DNA of 37,680 nucleotides from an uncultured Acholeplasmatales bacterium (GTDB lineage: Bacteria; Bacillota_I; Bacilli_A; ML615J-28; CAG-698): positions 1-37,680 of the forward strand of contig CALEGD010000139.1 of NCBI GenBank assembly GCA_937877075.1. The letters run 5' to 3'. The stretch's first letter is position 1. Every line of letters starts with the position of its first letter. The notes beneath the pieces were generated by a model. That model had not been told where the DNA came from. It did not search any database and worked only from the letters and a program-made list of their open reading frames with translations. Shown here one piece after another: positions 1 to 8,364 of the stretch. The position numbers and the translations under genes were made by a program.

Positions 1-55
1 GTACCCCCACAGTAGACTTTCACTACCTAATTAAATTACATGCCCGGCACACATT

Positions 56-84
56 AAAAAGCTCCCTGCAAAGGAGCTTTTTTT
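56..84. terminator. bidirectional intrinsic terminator at the 3' end of holA
   Basis: An 8-bp stem, AAAGCTCC (58-65) with GGAGCTTT (73-80), encloses a 7-nt loop. T-runs follow in both directions: TTTTTTT to 84 on plus, and the complement of AAAAA (56-60) on minus. It ends the holA transcript and would also stop any plus-strand transcript entering from the left edge. The 55 bases to its left hold no gene I can support. Confidence 0.85.
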
Positions 85-1045
85 ATAATCCGAACAGAAA
101 GAATTCAAAACCACTTTTCATATCAATCTGTCCGCTTTTAATTTTATAATCTAAATTTCCAAGTTTTATCACATATTCTTTAACCTTGTTTAAATTCATA
201 CTTCTGGCGTTTTTTACTAAATAATATGCACGTCCATTACTGATTCTCATTTTTGAAGCAATATCAGCCTGCCGATATCCGTCTTTCAACATGATACTAA
301 CAAGAAGGATTTCTCTCAAACTCTTTGAAACGAGGCTAAAAAGAAAATTTACATCATTTCCAAGATTAATCAAATCATTATATAAACTAATAATTTTTGA
401 TTTATCCTGCTCAATAATGGCATTAGTCAAAGCATAAGCATCGTTTTGAATTTCTTTTACAACAACCTTATCGACCATTTCAACAGTAATGTTTCCGCCT
501 GATCCGGCATAATTGATTAATTTATCAAGTTCATTCTTAGCATTTTGCAAGTTTGCCCCGACAAGAAATCTAAATTTCCTGACAGCATCATCCTTAATGT
601 GAACATTATTTATATTACATTGTCTTTTAATCCAACCAATCATCTCAATTTCTGAAAGCTGTTTGATGTCTTGAACCAGAGCAGCCTTTTTTAATTTCTT
701 GACAACTTCTTTTCTTTCATCTAACTTCATATTGTTAGCATTGATAATGAAAACCGTTGATGGTAAAGGATTTTTCAAATAATTAAGGAAAACTTCATTT
801 TCTGGATTATTAAGCGTCTTTTCCGATGTCAAGAATTTTGGATTTTTTAATATTACAACTCTTCTATCAGAAATAAAAGGGGGCGTTGCAGCATCGCGAA
901 TAGCCTCACCGATGCTAACTTCCTCCTCATCATAGATGCTGATATTAAATTCATCCGCTTTCGATTCTCTGACAATGCGATCTATTTTATTGTTTATTAA
1001 GAGTGATTCCACTCCTGTAAACAAATAGATATTAGAAAGTTCCAT
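83..1045 (-). CDS. holA: DNA polymerase III delta subunit
   Basis: A 320-residue clamp-loader delta subunit, which opens the beta sliding clamp so that it can be placed on DNA. Recognition rests on the family pattern: an N-terminal YLFTGVE segment followed by a degenerate AAA+ fold without a P-loop, the segment RVVILKNPKF in the first domain, and a helical C-terminal third ending in DYKIKSGQIDMKSGFEFF. Length is normal for Firmicutes HolA (YqeN). The start ATG at 1045 has GGTGTG upstream and lies 4 bp after the zinc-ribbon gene stop, so the two are probably co-transcribed from the promoter at 1821-1849. comEA, comEC and holA are also close neighbours in Bacillus subtilis, which supports the call. 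Confidence 0.93.
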   Translation of the reverse strand: MELSNIYLFTGVESLLINNKIDRIVRESKADEFNISIYDEEEVSIGEAIRDAATPPFISDRRVVILKNPKFLTSEKTLNNPENEVFLNYLKNPLPSTVFIINANNMKLDERKEVVKKLKKAALVQDIKQLSEIEMIGWIKRQCNINNVHIKDDAVRKFRFLVGANLQNAKNELDKLINYAGSGGNITVEMVDKVVVKEIQNDAYALTNAIIEQDKSKIISLYNDLINLGNDVNFLFSLVSKSLREILLVSIMLKDGYRQADIASKMRISNGRAYYLVKNARSMNLNKVKEYVIKLGNLDYKIKSGQIDMKSGFEFFLFGL

Positions 1046-1049
1046 TTAT

Positions 1050-1802
1050 TCACACCCAAATTTCATAAATTGAAAGTTTACCTTTGTTAGTATCTAGAAC
1101 AATTATGACAATATCATATTCTTTATTGAGATTTGGAAGGATGTAACTTTCCAATTCATTATCGTAACAGAAATAAAAACCACTATGTGCATTAAACTCA
1201 AGTTCAATAAATTTACTACTTAGCTGATGGTTTAAAGGAAGATTCTCCCAAGGAACTTCGCTAAAAAGGAATTTCTCCATTTCTTGTTCACTCAGAGTAT
1301 AATGAAATTCATTTACATGAAAAGAATACCTAGGAACAAGATTATTATTTATGACATATGAATCCGGGCTTTTATCTGGTAAAACCAGATTAAATTTTTC
1401 TTGATACTTTTCATTGAGATTGTTAATTGTTCGAGTTTGAATCCCTACAGTCGCAAGATAAATCCCACCAAAAACAATGCCTAAAAACCCTAATGTAGTT
1501 CCAAGAACCGCCTTTTTTACGGAAGGGGATTTAATAGTTTTTAGACCATAATAAACAGCAATAAAACCGAGTACAATTCCAATTATCGGAAAAAAACTCC
1601 CCAGAAAGAAACTAACAGCCACAGAAATCGAGCCGCATACTAAGGCATTGGTCACCATATTAGTTTTATTTTTTTCAACTGGGTGCCAAGTATGAGCTTT
1701 AATAATATCTACTTCGGCTATTGACGATTCATTTTGTTTTCCACAATGCGGACAAAATCTGACGTCGTCTTGGATTTCTCTTTCGCAATTTCTACATTTC
1801 AT
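1050..1802 (-). CDS. zinc-ribbon membrane protein of unknown function
   Basis: A 250-residue protein. Residues 1-20 hold a zinc ribbon (CRNC...CPHCG; two CxxC pairs). Two hydrophobic segments follow at about residues 50-85 and 95-118 (SISVAVSFFLGSFFPIIGIV; LGTTLGFLGIVFGGIYLATV), similar to the small DUF4190-type membrane module. The C-terminal ~120 residues are polar, presumably folded, and unrecognised. The frame stays open 25 codons further upstream, but ATG 1802 is chosen because it has GGAGGG at good spacing, and because a promoter (TTGACA-17-TATCAT) lies within the longer extension. The gene sits between comEC and holA. Zinc ribbons fused to membrane segments are common in Firmicutes sensing or scaffold proteins, but nothing here assigns a role. 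Confidence 0.75.
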   Translation of the reverse strand: MKCRNCEREIQDDVRFCPHCGKQNESSIAEVDIIKAHTWHPVEKNKTNMVTNALVCGSISVAVSFFLGSFFPIIGIVLGFIAVYYGLKTIKSPSVKKAVLGTTLGFLGIVFGGIYLATVGIQTRTINNLNEKYQEKFNLVLPDKSPDSYVINNNLVPRYSFHVNEFHYTLSEQEMEKFLFSEVPWENLPLNHQLSSKFIELEFNAHSGFYFCYDNELESYILPNLNKEYDIVIIVLDTNKGKLSIYEIWV

Positions 1803-1820
1803 AACTACCCTCCATTTAAT

Positions 1821-1849
1821 ATGATAAATCATCCAATATCGTTTGTCAA
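1821..1849 (-). promoter_or_regulatory. sigma-A promoter for the zinc-ribbon gene and holA
   Basis: On the minus strand, -35 TTGACA (1844-1849) and -10 TATCAT (1821-1826) are separated by 17 bp. The ribosome-binding site GGAGGG of the zinc-ribbon gene lies about 10 nt downstream of the -10, so the leader is very short. Its place beyond the comEC terminator makes this a separate transcription unit from comEA-comEC. Confidence 0.75.
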
Positions 1850-1925
1850 GGAGAACAAAATTAAAATAAATTTTCACTTGCTAAAATTTAACTTTTTTAG
1901 ATTAGAGGACTTTCCTAATAAATTT

Positions 1926-1957
1926 TAAAAAACAGAAAAGGTGCCCAAGAGCACCTT
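1926..1957 (-). terminator. intrinsic terminator after comEC
   Basis: A 7-bp GC-rich stem, AAGGTGC (1938-1944) with GCACCTT (1951-1957), has a 6-nt loop. On the minus strand it is followed by TTCTGTTTTTT. It separates comEA-comEC from the downstream zinc-ribbon/holA unit. Confidence 0.85.
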
Positions 1958-1972
1958 CTATATATACTCATC

Positions 1973-1994
1973 AAATGTTATTTTAATAACATTT
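1973..1994. repeat. near-perfect 22-bp palindrome downstream of comEC
   Basis: AAATGTTATT and AATAACATTT form a 10-bp inverted repeat with only TT between them. It lies between the comEC stop codon (2013) and the intrinsic terminator. There is no T-run on the minus side, so it is not itself a canonical terminator. It could be a 3'-end stabilising hairpin or a protein-binding site. Confidence 0.5.
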
Positions 1995-2012
1995 AATGGA
2001 CAAGATTATTAT

Positions 2013-4196
2013 TTACCTGATAATTTCAAATATACTTTCATTTTTCCGGAAACGATATTTTATCGAATAATGTTGGTCGGTCCGAAAAACCTTCACATTG
2101 AGACTTTCAAGAGTAACGATCGTTTGTTTATGAGGAAAACCAAATTTTTCAATCCTCCCAGTTTGGATGATCGCATATTCCGGTCTGAGTTTGGAAATAA
2201 ATTCCGGATTTGTAGAAGTAGCGCTTCCGTGGTGTCCGACTTTGATTACATCAACTTCAAGATTATAATCTATAATTTTTGCTTCTACCTCTTTACCGGC
2301 ATCGCCAAGAAAGAGAAAATTTTTATTTCCAAGTTTTGTATAAATAATGATGCTATTATCATTTTCATCTGAATAATTATCATCGGGATGGATAATATGA
2401 AAGACAGTTTTCCCACAGCTGACCCTGTCCCCCGCCTTTACCCGAATAATTTTTGGATATTTACCTATTCCACTATCATCATATGCACTTATGACGATAT
2501 TCTTTACAAAAAAATTGTCAATTACTTCGAAAGCTCCACCATTATGATCATAATGATTATGAGTTATAAATAAATAATCTAGTTTCTTAATACCGCGACT
2601 TTTCAAAAAATCAATTACATCATTATTGCTGCCATCACCTGTGTCTATCAAAGCCGTACATTCATTAAAAGGTGTTTCTATCAAAACGGATTCTCCATTG
2701 ACCAAATCAAGAAAGTTTACCTCACCGCTTACCTTAAAAAACTTAATATTTGCTAAGATTAAAATAAAGAAAATATTTGAGACTATCAAAATATTCTTTA
2801 AAGACCTCTTATGATAAAATAATCCAAGAGTTATAAGAAGCACATAGTAAATCATTGTTGTAAGAAAACTAAAGTCCGGCAATCTTATAGGAAGATAGAG
2901 ATGATTTGAAATAAAGACGGTCAATTTTTCAAAGGCAATGACTAAAAATTCATAAACTTTACTTAATCTCGGCAAAAATAAAACGACCAAAGATAGTGGA
3001 AGTATAATTCCTTCAATCAAATCAATGAAAATCACATTTGTAAAAGGACTTAAAAGATTGATATCATTATTGATATTGATAACAACCGGAAGAGTAATTA
3101 AAGCTGCAAAAATAGAAATAATTAAAAGTTGTTTAAAATGGCCTATTTTTGAAATTAATGGTGATAGGAGGATTATTACCAAGGAAGCTTGAAAGCTCAA
3201 GATAAAGCCATAATCATACATATAATAAGGATTAATCAGGATCAAAATAATAAAACAAATGGAAATAACATCTAGGGATGAAAATCCAAGTTTTAAGCTT
3301 TTATTTATTACGGCTAAATAATACATTAAAGCAGCACGAAGAACGGAAGCTGAAAAACTGGTAATAATCAGATAAAAAAATAAAAAAAGACAAGTTCCAG
3401 AAATAATTATATTCTCTTTAATTCTAAAAGATTGTAGAATTTTGTTTATTATATCTACAAAAAGAATAATATGTAATCCGGAAACTGCGAAAAGATGGAG
3501 AATGCCGTTATTTGCAATCGCTCCTTTAAATTCTTCCGAAAACAAGGCATCATCACCGATTAGCATTGCCTTCATAAAGGCGAGCGACTCTCCTTGAAAA
3601 TTATTTTCCAGATAATTAAGAAAATAATATTTTATTAAATTGATGGAGATACCTCTTCCCTTAACTTCTATCTCTTCACAGATGACATTTTTAATTGTCT
3701 TTTTATGTTTTAAATAATCTTTATAATTAAATCCACCTTCAATTCTTTCCGGATCCACGTCTAAGGCCAAACCTTTCCCCTGAACAATATCTCCGACGGA
3801 AAGATTTCTAAAGTCATAATCATAAATTAAGAGTTTAAAAACCCCTTTTTTTAAAGTAATTTTTTGATGCTTCTCCTTTTTTTCTAAATCGACAATTTTT
3901 CCGGAAAATGTTGAATTATTGTCGGGTTTAACAAAATATTCAAGCAAAAGAAAATGAATAAACACCGAAGCAATCAAAACCACCGACGCTTTAAATAATA
4001 ATTTGTTCTTTCGAAAGAGATAATAAGCAAGAATAATAAAAGGAAGTACCGCCAAGGCCTGATTTAGTAAAAGAAGAAAAAAAAGAAAAAGAAGAGCGAT
4101 AAGAAAGAAGTTATTAAGAAAATGTTTATAAGATGAGTTGTTCTTTAATCTGTTCAAACAGATTTTCAGATATACCTTGTACATTCTTAAGTTCAT
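2013..4196 (-). CDS. comEC: competence DNA-translocation channel protein ComEC/Rec2
   Basis: A polytopic membrane protein thought to form the channel through which single-stranded DNA enters during transformation. Domain order is typical: two N-terminal helices, a soluble OB-like DUF4131 domain (about residues 75-175), the Competence domain with the GILHLFAVSGLHI signature and many helices (about 200-470), and a C-terminal metallo-beta-lactamase domain (about 490-727). The latter carries HNHYDH near residue 545, FLGDAG, and HHGSATSTNPEFI. The metal ligands look intact, so the proposed nuclease domain may be active. The start is uncertain: an upstream TTG exists at 4235, ATGs at 4196 and 4184, and all lie inside the 3' end of comEA, so translational coupling is likely. 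It ends at the terminator 1926-1957. Confidence 0.92.
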   Translation of the reverse strand: MNLRMYKVYLKICLNRLKNNSSYKHFLNNFFLIALLFLFFLLLLNQALAVLPFIILAYYLFRKNKLLFKASVVLIASVFIHFLLLEYFVKPDNNSTFSGKIVDLEKKEKHQKITLKKGVFKLLIYDYDFRNLSVGDIVQGKGLALDVDPERIEGGFNYKDYLKHKKTIKNVICEEIEVKGRGISINLIKYYFLNYLENNFQGESLAFMKAMLIGDDALFSEEFKGAIANNGILHLFAVSGLHIILFVDIINKILQSFRIKENIIISGTCLFLFFYLIITSFSASVLRAALMYYLAVINKSLKLGFSSLDVISICFIILILINPYYMYDYGFILSFQASLVIILLSPLISKIGHFKQLLIISIFAALITLPVVININNDINLLSPFTNVIFIDLIEGIILPLSLVVLFLPRLSKVYEFLVIAFEKLTVFISNHLYLPIRLPDFSFLTTMIYYVLLITLGLFYHKRSLKNILIVSNIFFILILANIKFFKVSGEVNFLDLVNGESVLIETPFNECTALIDTGDGSNNDVIDFLKSRGIKKLDYLFITHNHYDHNGGAFEVIDNFFVKNIVISAYDDSGIGKYPKIIRVKAGDRVSCGKTVFHIIHPDDNYSDENDNSIIIYTKLGNKNFLFLGDAGKEVEAKIIDYNLEVDVIKVGHHGSATSTNPEFISKLRPEYAIIQTGRIEKFGFPHKQTIVTLESLNVKVFRTDQHYSIKYRFRKNESIFEIIR

Positions 4197-4638
4197 CCAG
4201 TGAACGGAACCTTCCGACAGCCTCCCGGTAATCAATGATACTTCTGGCTTTTACTTCACCGATTCCTTTTAGAGTCATTAATTCTTCTAAGGATGCATAA
4301 TTAAGGGATATTTTATTTTCAGACTTTTTTCTTGAAGCGATATGAATAACCGAGCCATCCTTCACTTTTTCCGCTAAATTTAAAACAGAATAATCAGCAT
4401 CAGCAGTAAATCCCCCAGCAATATTAATCACCTCATAGACCCTAGCTGTACTTGAAATCTGGTAAAGACCCGGGTATTTTACCTCTCCTTTAATTTCAAT
4501 AATTATATCACTTATCGGAACCGGAATATCATTATTAATCGTCTCTTGGTTTTCCTCTTCTTTTTTAAAGAAAAAACCAAAAACAATCAGAATCAAAATC
4601 ACCAGAGGAATAATTATTTTTTTAAACTTTTCTTTCAT
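4126..4638 (-). CDS. comEA: competence protein ComEA (DNA receptor)
   Basis: A 170-residue membrane-anchored DNA-binding protein that receives double-stranded DNA at the cell surface and hands it to ComEC. One N-terminal transmembrane anchor (about residues 8-24, IIIPLVILILIVFGFFF) is followed by a SLBB-like domain (about 48-95: IIEIKGEVKYPGLYQI...YSVLNLAEKVKDG) and a tandem helix-hairpin-helix domain at the C terminus (NYASLEELMTLKGIGEVKA...LKNVQGI). ATG 4638 is chosen over the in-frame TTG at 4644 because GGGAGG lies about 7 nt upstream of it. The 3' end overlaps the likely comEC start by tens of bases, so the two are one operon. Confidence 0.93.
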   Translation of the reverse strand: MKEKFKKIIIPLVILILIVFGFFFKKEEENQETINNDIPVPISDIIIEIKGEVKYPGLYQISSTARVYEVINIAGGFTADADYSVLNLAEKVKDGSVIHIASRKKSENKISLNYASLEELMTLKGIGEVKARSIIDYREAVGRFRSLDELKNVQGISENLFEQIKEQLIL

Positions 4639-4684
4639 AATCAACCTCCCCTTATATATTATTATTTTAAAGCATTTTTGCGTT

Positions 4685-4709
4685 AAAAAGCATAGACAAA
4701 TGTCTATGC
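4685..4709 (-). terminator. intrinsic terminator of the uvrB-mnmA-recD2 operon
   Basis: A perfect 9-bp inverted repeat, GCATAGACA (4690-4698) with TGTCTATGC (4701-4709). On the minus strand it is followed by TTTTTAACG. It lies 14 bp past the stop of the small TTG-started peptide gene and separates that operon from comEA-comEC. Confidence 0.85.
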
Positions 4710-4722
4710 CCGTTGAATAAAA

Positions 4723-4878
4723 CTATTCAATTGTTGCTTTAATCTTTTTAATCTTATTCATACCTTCTCGTTTTAGTTTGTGCATTTTACTATTGATCAT
4801 TTCTCTATTGTTTAAATAAAGAAAGACCGCACTAGAACCAAGAGCGCCAATTACCATATACGATAAAGCCTTATTCAA
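4723..4878 (-). CDS. small single-pass membrane peptide (51 aa), downstream of recD2
   Basis: A short reading frame with a TTG start at 4878, preceded by a strong AGAGGTGG ribosome-binding site 4-5 nt upstream. The product has an N-terminal hydrophobic helix (ALSYMVIGALGSSAVFLYL, about residues 4-22) and a very basic tail with Lys/Arg-rich repeats (KMHKLKREGMNKIKKIKATIE). It lies 55 bp downstream of recD2 and just before the operon terminator. Small membrane peptides of this shape (DUF3918/YrzQ-like, YtxH-like) occur next to recD2/yrrC in Bacillus, so it may be the equivalent; that is positional inference. No function is known to me. Confidence 0.7.
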   Translation of the reverse strand: MNKALSYMVIGALGSSAVFLYLNNREMINSKMHKLKREGMNKIKKIKATIE

Positions 4879-4933
4879 AGTTCCACCTCTTTTCGATTAA
4901 AGCATTGCATCTTGTGCAATAATATTATACTCT

Positions 4934-7225
4934 TTAATCCAAAAAATCATAAGGTGAAAGATTTTCCATAAAATCATTTTTAACATCTTCATAATCTAGA
5001 GAAAAATTAAAATTGTCTTTAATTTTTTCTGCTAGTCTCGTCTTTCTTTTTATTTCTAATCCACTAATTCCTCGAGTAAAAGCTTCAAGATTACCGAGCA
5101 TAATCAAAAACTTTTTGGCTCTGGTAATCCCAGTATAAACCAGTTTTCTCCTTAACATTATATAATATTTATAAGAAAAAGGCATAATTACCAAATCATA
5201 CTCACTGCCTTGAGATTTATGAATTGAGATTGCATAAGCATGAATTAAATCTTCAAGCTCTTCCCGATCATAATCAACCGGTCCAAAGTCAAACATCACT
5301 GTTATACCGTGATATTCACCATCTTCCATATTTAAAGAAATAATATGACCGATATCACCATTCATTACTTTTTTCTCGCTTCGATTGACAAGTTGAATAA
5401 CCTTATCATTAACTCTAAAGATGCGATTCAGATGTTTGATCTCATTGCCGTCTCCGGGGTTGAAGGTTTCTTGCATTTTTTCGTTGATGGCATTAATTCC
5501 GATTTCACCTTTATAAAGCGGAACTAAAATCTGAATGTCTTTGATTAAATCCATTCCGCTTGCCATTGCTTGTTCAACAGTCTTCAATATCCCAGCCACT
5601 ATACTATTATCCTGTACTCTTATAAAATTTCGATCGTTTTGTTTTTGAAGTAAATTTTCTTCTATTATACCTTGATTAACCGAGTGTGCAAGTGAGATAA
5701 TTGTCGATTCGGATGACTGGCGATGAATTCTGTCAAGACGAACTGTTTTAATTTCCTTAGAAGCAATCAGGTCCGCAAGTACCTCTCCGGGTTCAACTGA
5801 AGGGAGTTGGTCGACATCACCGACTATAATGACTTTTACATCAGGCTCAAGACTTGAAAAGAGACGGGCTGCCAAACGGACATCTACCATTGAAAACTCA
5901 TCAATTATTACAATCTTTGCATCGGTTTTAGCTTCAGGACCAAGTTTAAAGATTCCTTGACCTTCATAACCGAGAAAACGGTGAATTGTCTGAGCAGGGA
6001 AACTGCAGATTTCATTCAATCTTTTAGCGGCTCTTCCTGTCGGAGCCAGCAATGCAAGTTTTTCAGCTATCAATTCACTAGGAGACAATTCGAGAGTGCA
6101 ATTGATAATCGCTTTAATAATTGTTGATTTGCCGGTGCCAGGACCTCCGGTAATAATTAACAGCGGTTCTTGCAGAGCTGATATTATTGCTGATCTTTGT
6201 TTTTCCGTATAATCTATTTCGTCTTTTTCAGAAACCTTTTTTATTATTTTATTGATATCATTTATATTATATCCATTATTATTTTCTCGATTAAGGAATT
6301 CTCTTACTTTTTGAGCAAGAATATTTTCCGAAAGATAGAGTTGATATAAATATATATTTTTCTCTTCATCAAGAATAATTTTTTTATCAACAATCAATTT
6401 TTTCAAGACTTTTTCAAAATCAGGCAAAAAGAAGATTTCTTCATCAACATTAATTTCATTACAGATTTTTTGAAATAATTCATCATATTCCAAATAAACA
6501 TTTCCTGATGAAAAACAACTTTCCTTTAAAATATAAGCAGTTAAAGCAAAGATTCGGATTTCACTATCTTTTTGAACCCCAAGTGCAAGGGCGATTCGAT
6601 CGGCTCTTTTAAACCCAAATCCTTCCACAAAATCAATTAACTTATAAGGATTTTCTTTAATGATTTCATCAGCATTATCTCCAAAAACTTTGATTAACTT
6701 CAAAGCAGTTTTCATCGTAATTCCTAAATCAAGAATATTAACAAGTAAACGCTTATTATGTTCCAATCCAACAATATTTGTTTTTAGAGTTTCTTTTTGT
6801 TTTTGATTGAGACCGACAACATCCTCTAAAACTTCAGGATTCCTTTCAATCAAGACCAGACAATCCTTCCCAAAGGTTTCAAAGACTCTACTTGCTGCAA
6901 CTTTTCCGATACCGGGAAAAAGATCGCTCGAAAGATAGGCAATAACACCTTCTAAGGTATTTTCGTTCTTACGGAAAAAACTTTTTGCTTTAAATTGAGT
7001 TCCATATTGATTGGTGACAAAGTTTCCGGTAAAATCGTATTCTTCATCTATCACCGGTCGACGATCAAAGTTGCATGTAACCGTTAATAAATTGGAAAAT
7101 AGTTTTGCTTTGTATTTTGCTATTTCCAAATCTTTATAATCTAATTTAATTCGAACGACTCCGAAATGTGTTTCCTCACTATAATATGTAACCTTGGTTA
7201 CCACCCCGTATAAAGTTTCTTCCAT
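4934..7225 (-). CDS. recD2: RecD2-type ATP-dependent 5'-3' DNA helicase
   Basis: A 763-residue SF1B helicase of the RecD2/YrrC type, which acts without RecBC in replication-fork maintenance and repair. The N-terminal ~330 residues hold the OB-like and helix-hairpin-helix region (SDLFPGIGKVAASRVFETFG; VEGFGFKRADRIALALG). The motor follows: Walker A GGPGTGKST near residue 360, motif Ia LLAPTGRAAKRL, Walker B IIDEFSMVD near 440, motif III VGDVDQLPSVEPG, motif IV RIHRQ, and motifs V/VI HAYAISIHKSQGSEYD near 668 and YTGITRAKK. All motor motifs look intact. ATG 7225 has an AAGGAG site. It is third in the uvrB-mnmA-recD2 operon, 17 bp after mnmA. Confidence 0.95.
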   Translation of the reverse strand: MEETLYGVVTKVTYYSEETHFGVVRIKLDYKDLEIAKYKAKLFSNLLTVTCNFDRRPVIDEEYDFTGNFVTNQYGTQFKAKSFFRKNENTLEGVIAYLSSDLFPGIGKVAASRVFETFGKDCLVLIERNPEVLEDVVGLNQKQKETLKTNIVGLEHNKRLLVNILDLGITMKTALKLIKVFGDNADEIIKENPYKLIDFVEGFGFKRADRIALALGVQKDSEIRIFALTAYILKESCFSSGNVYLEYDELFQKICNEINVDEEIFFLPDFEKVLKKLIVDKKIILDEEKNIYLYQLYLSENILAQKVREFLNRENNNGYNINDINKIIKKVSEKDEIDYTEKQRSAIISALQEPLLIITGGPGTGKSTIIKAIINCTLELSPSELIAEKLALLAPTGRAAKRLNEICSFPAQTIHRFLGYEGQGIFKLGPEAKTDAKIVIIDEFSMVDVRLAARLFSSLEPDVKVIIVGDVDQLPSVEPGEVLADLIASKEIKTVRLDRIHRQSSESTIISLAHSVNQGIIEENLLQKQNDRNFIRVQDNSIVAGILKTVEQAMASGMDLIKDIQILVPLYKGEIGINAINEKMQETFNPGDGNEIKHLNRIFRVNDKVIQLVNRSEKKVMNGDIGHIISLNMEDGEYHGITVMFDFGPVDYDREELEDLIHAYAISIHKSQGSEYDLVIMPFSYKYYIMLRRKLVYTGITRAKKFLIMLGNLEAFTRGISGLEIKRKTRLAEKIKDNFNFSLDYEDVKNDFMENLSPYDFLD

Positions 7226-7242
7226 ATAATTCTCCTTCCCTT

Positions 7243-8361
7243 TTAATAAGGTCTTAAATTATTATCCTTATAAACTTGATCTATTGTTCCCCCACCAAGT
7301 AAGATCTCACCGTCATAAAAAACCGCTGCCTGTCCCGGCGTTACTGCTTTTGCCTTCCCGGGATAACTGACTTCTATCGTGTCGGAATCAATTTTTCTGA
7401 TTTGCGCGTTAATGTCCTTGCTTCGATAACGGAATTTTACGGCGCAAGATCTTTTGGTAAAATCCTCGCCCAGCCAGTTTATATCCTTAATAATGGCACG
7501 ATTTGAAAAAAGGATTCCTTGTTCAGAACCTCTGCCGACAAGCAGAATATTCCGTTTTACATCTTTACCGATAACAAACCAAGGTTCACCGGCACCACCA
7601 AGTCCCAATCCATGCCTTTGACCGATTGTATAATACATCGTACCATCGTGTCTGCCAACAACCTCACCGGTCATAGTTTGAATATTTCCGGGATTAGCCG
7701 GAAGATAATTTTTTAAAAAATCTTTAAAATTTCTCTCGCCAATAAAACAGACCCCGGTTGAATCTTTTTTCTTTGCGACATTCAAATGATATTTTTCAGC
7801 CAAGCGGCGAACTTCACTTTTATACATATCACCGATTGGAAAAAGGCTTTTGGAAAGCTGATTTTTTGTTAACTGACAAAGGAAATAACTCTGATCCTTC
7901 GAGGCATCAACACCACGTAATAGTTGAATTTTCGGGAAATGGCGAACTCGAGCATAATGACCCATCGCTATATAATCGGCCCCCATTTCTTCCGCTTTCT
8001 CTAAAAAACACTTAAACTTAATTTCCTTATTACAGAGAATGTCCGGATTGGGGGTGCGATTATTTTGGTATTCTCTTAAAAAGTAAGAAAATACTTTATC
8101 CCAATATTCCTGAACGAAATCAACTCTGTGAAGTTGAATCCCGAGAATTCTCGCAGTTTCAATGGCATCAAGATAGTCTGTCTCTTGTGGGCAAACAGGG
8201 TCAAGAATATGGGGATTACCTTTAATATCATTATTTAAAGAGGAATCCCAATTCCTCATAAAAATTCCTTCTACATCATATCCCTGATCCAAAAGCCGGA
8301 TGACACTGACGGCGCTGTCAACACCGCCGGAAATTCCAACTATGACTTTTTTCTTATTCAT
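7243..8361 (-). CDS. mnmA: tRNA-specific 2-thiouridylase MnmA
   Basis: A 372-residue enzyme that makes 2-thiouridine at wobble position 34 of tRNAs for Lys, Glu and Gln, using ATP and a sulfur carrier. The PP-loop ATP pyrophosphatase motif GISGGVDSA sits at residues 9-17. The two catalytic cysteines are visible in NPDILCNKEIKF (about residue 110) and GVCFIGER (about residue 205). The C-terminal beta-barrel segments (YTIGQRHGLGLGG and the AVTPGQAAVFYDGE end) are typical. Length is normal. It starts 3 bp after the uvrB stop codon and is followed closely by recD2, so it sits mid-operon. Confidence 0.96.
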   Translation of the reverse strand: MNKKKVIVGISGGVDSAVSVIRLLDQGYDVEGIFMRNWDSSLNNDIKGNPHILDPVCPQETDYLDAIETARILGIQLHRVDFVQEYWDKVFSYFLREYQNNRTPNPDILCNKEIKFKCFLEKAEEMGADYIAMGHYARVRHFPKIQLLRGVDASKDQSYFLCQLTKNQLSKSLFPIGDMYKSEVRRLAEKYHLNVAKKKDSTGVCFIGERNFKDFLKNYLPANPGNIQTMTGEVVGRHDGTMYYTIGQRHGLGLGGAGEPWFVIGKDVKRNILLVGRGSEQGILFSNRAIIKDINWLGEDFTKRSCAVKFRYRSKDINAQIRKIDSDTIEVSYPGKAKAVTPGQAAVFYDGEILLGGGTIDQVYKDNNLRPY

Positions 8362-8364
8362 AAA

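Noticed and set aside
1..140. A plus-strand frame open from the left edge (reads ...TVDFHYLIKLHARHT...) into the holA terminator.
   Set aside because: It is under 50 codons, has no start in the window, runs through a terminator and antisense to holA, and I could not assign it to a family. It may be the end of a gene or repeat outside the window.
1941..2372. Plus-strand open frame of 143 codons opposite comEC.
   Set aside because: It is antisense to the metallo-beta-lactamase domain of comEC, and has no ribosome-binding site and no recognisable motif. It is a shadow frame.
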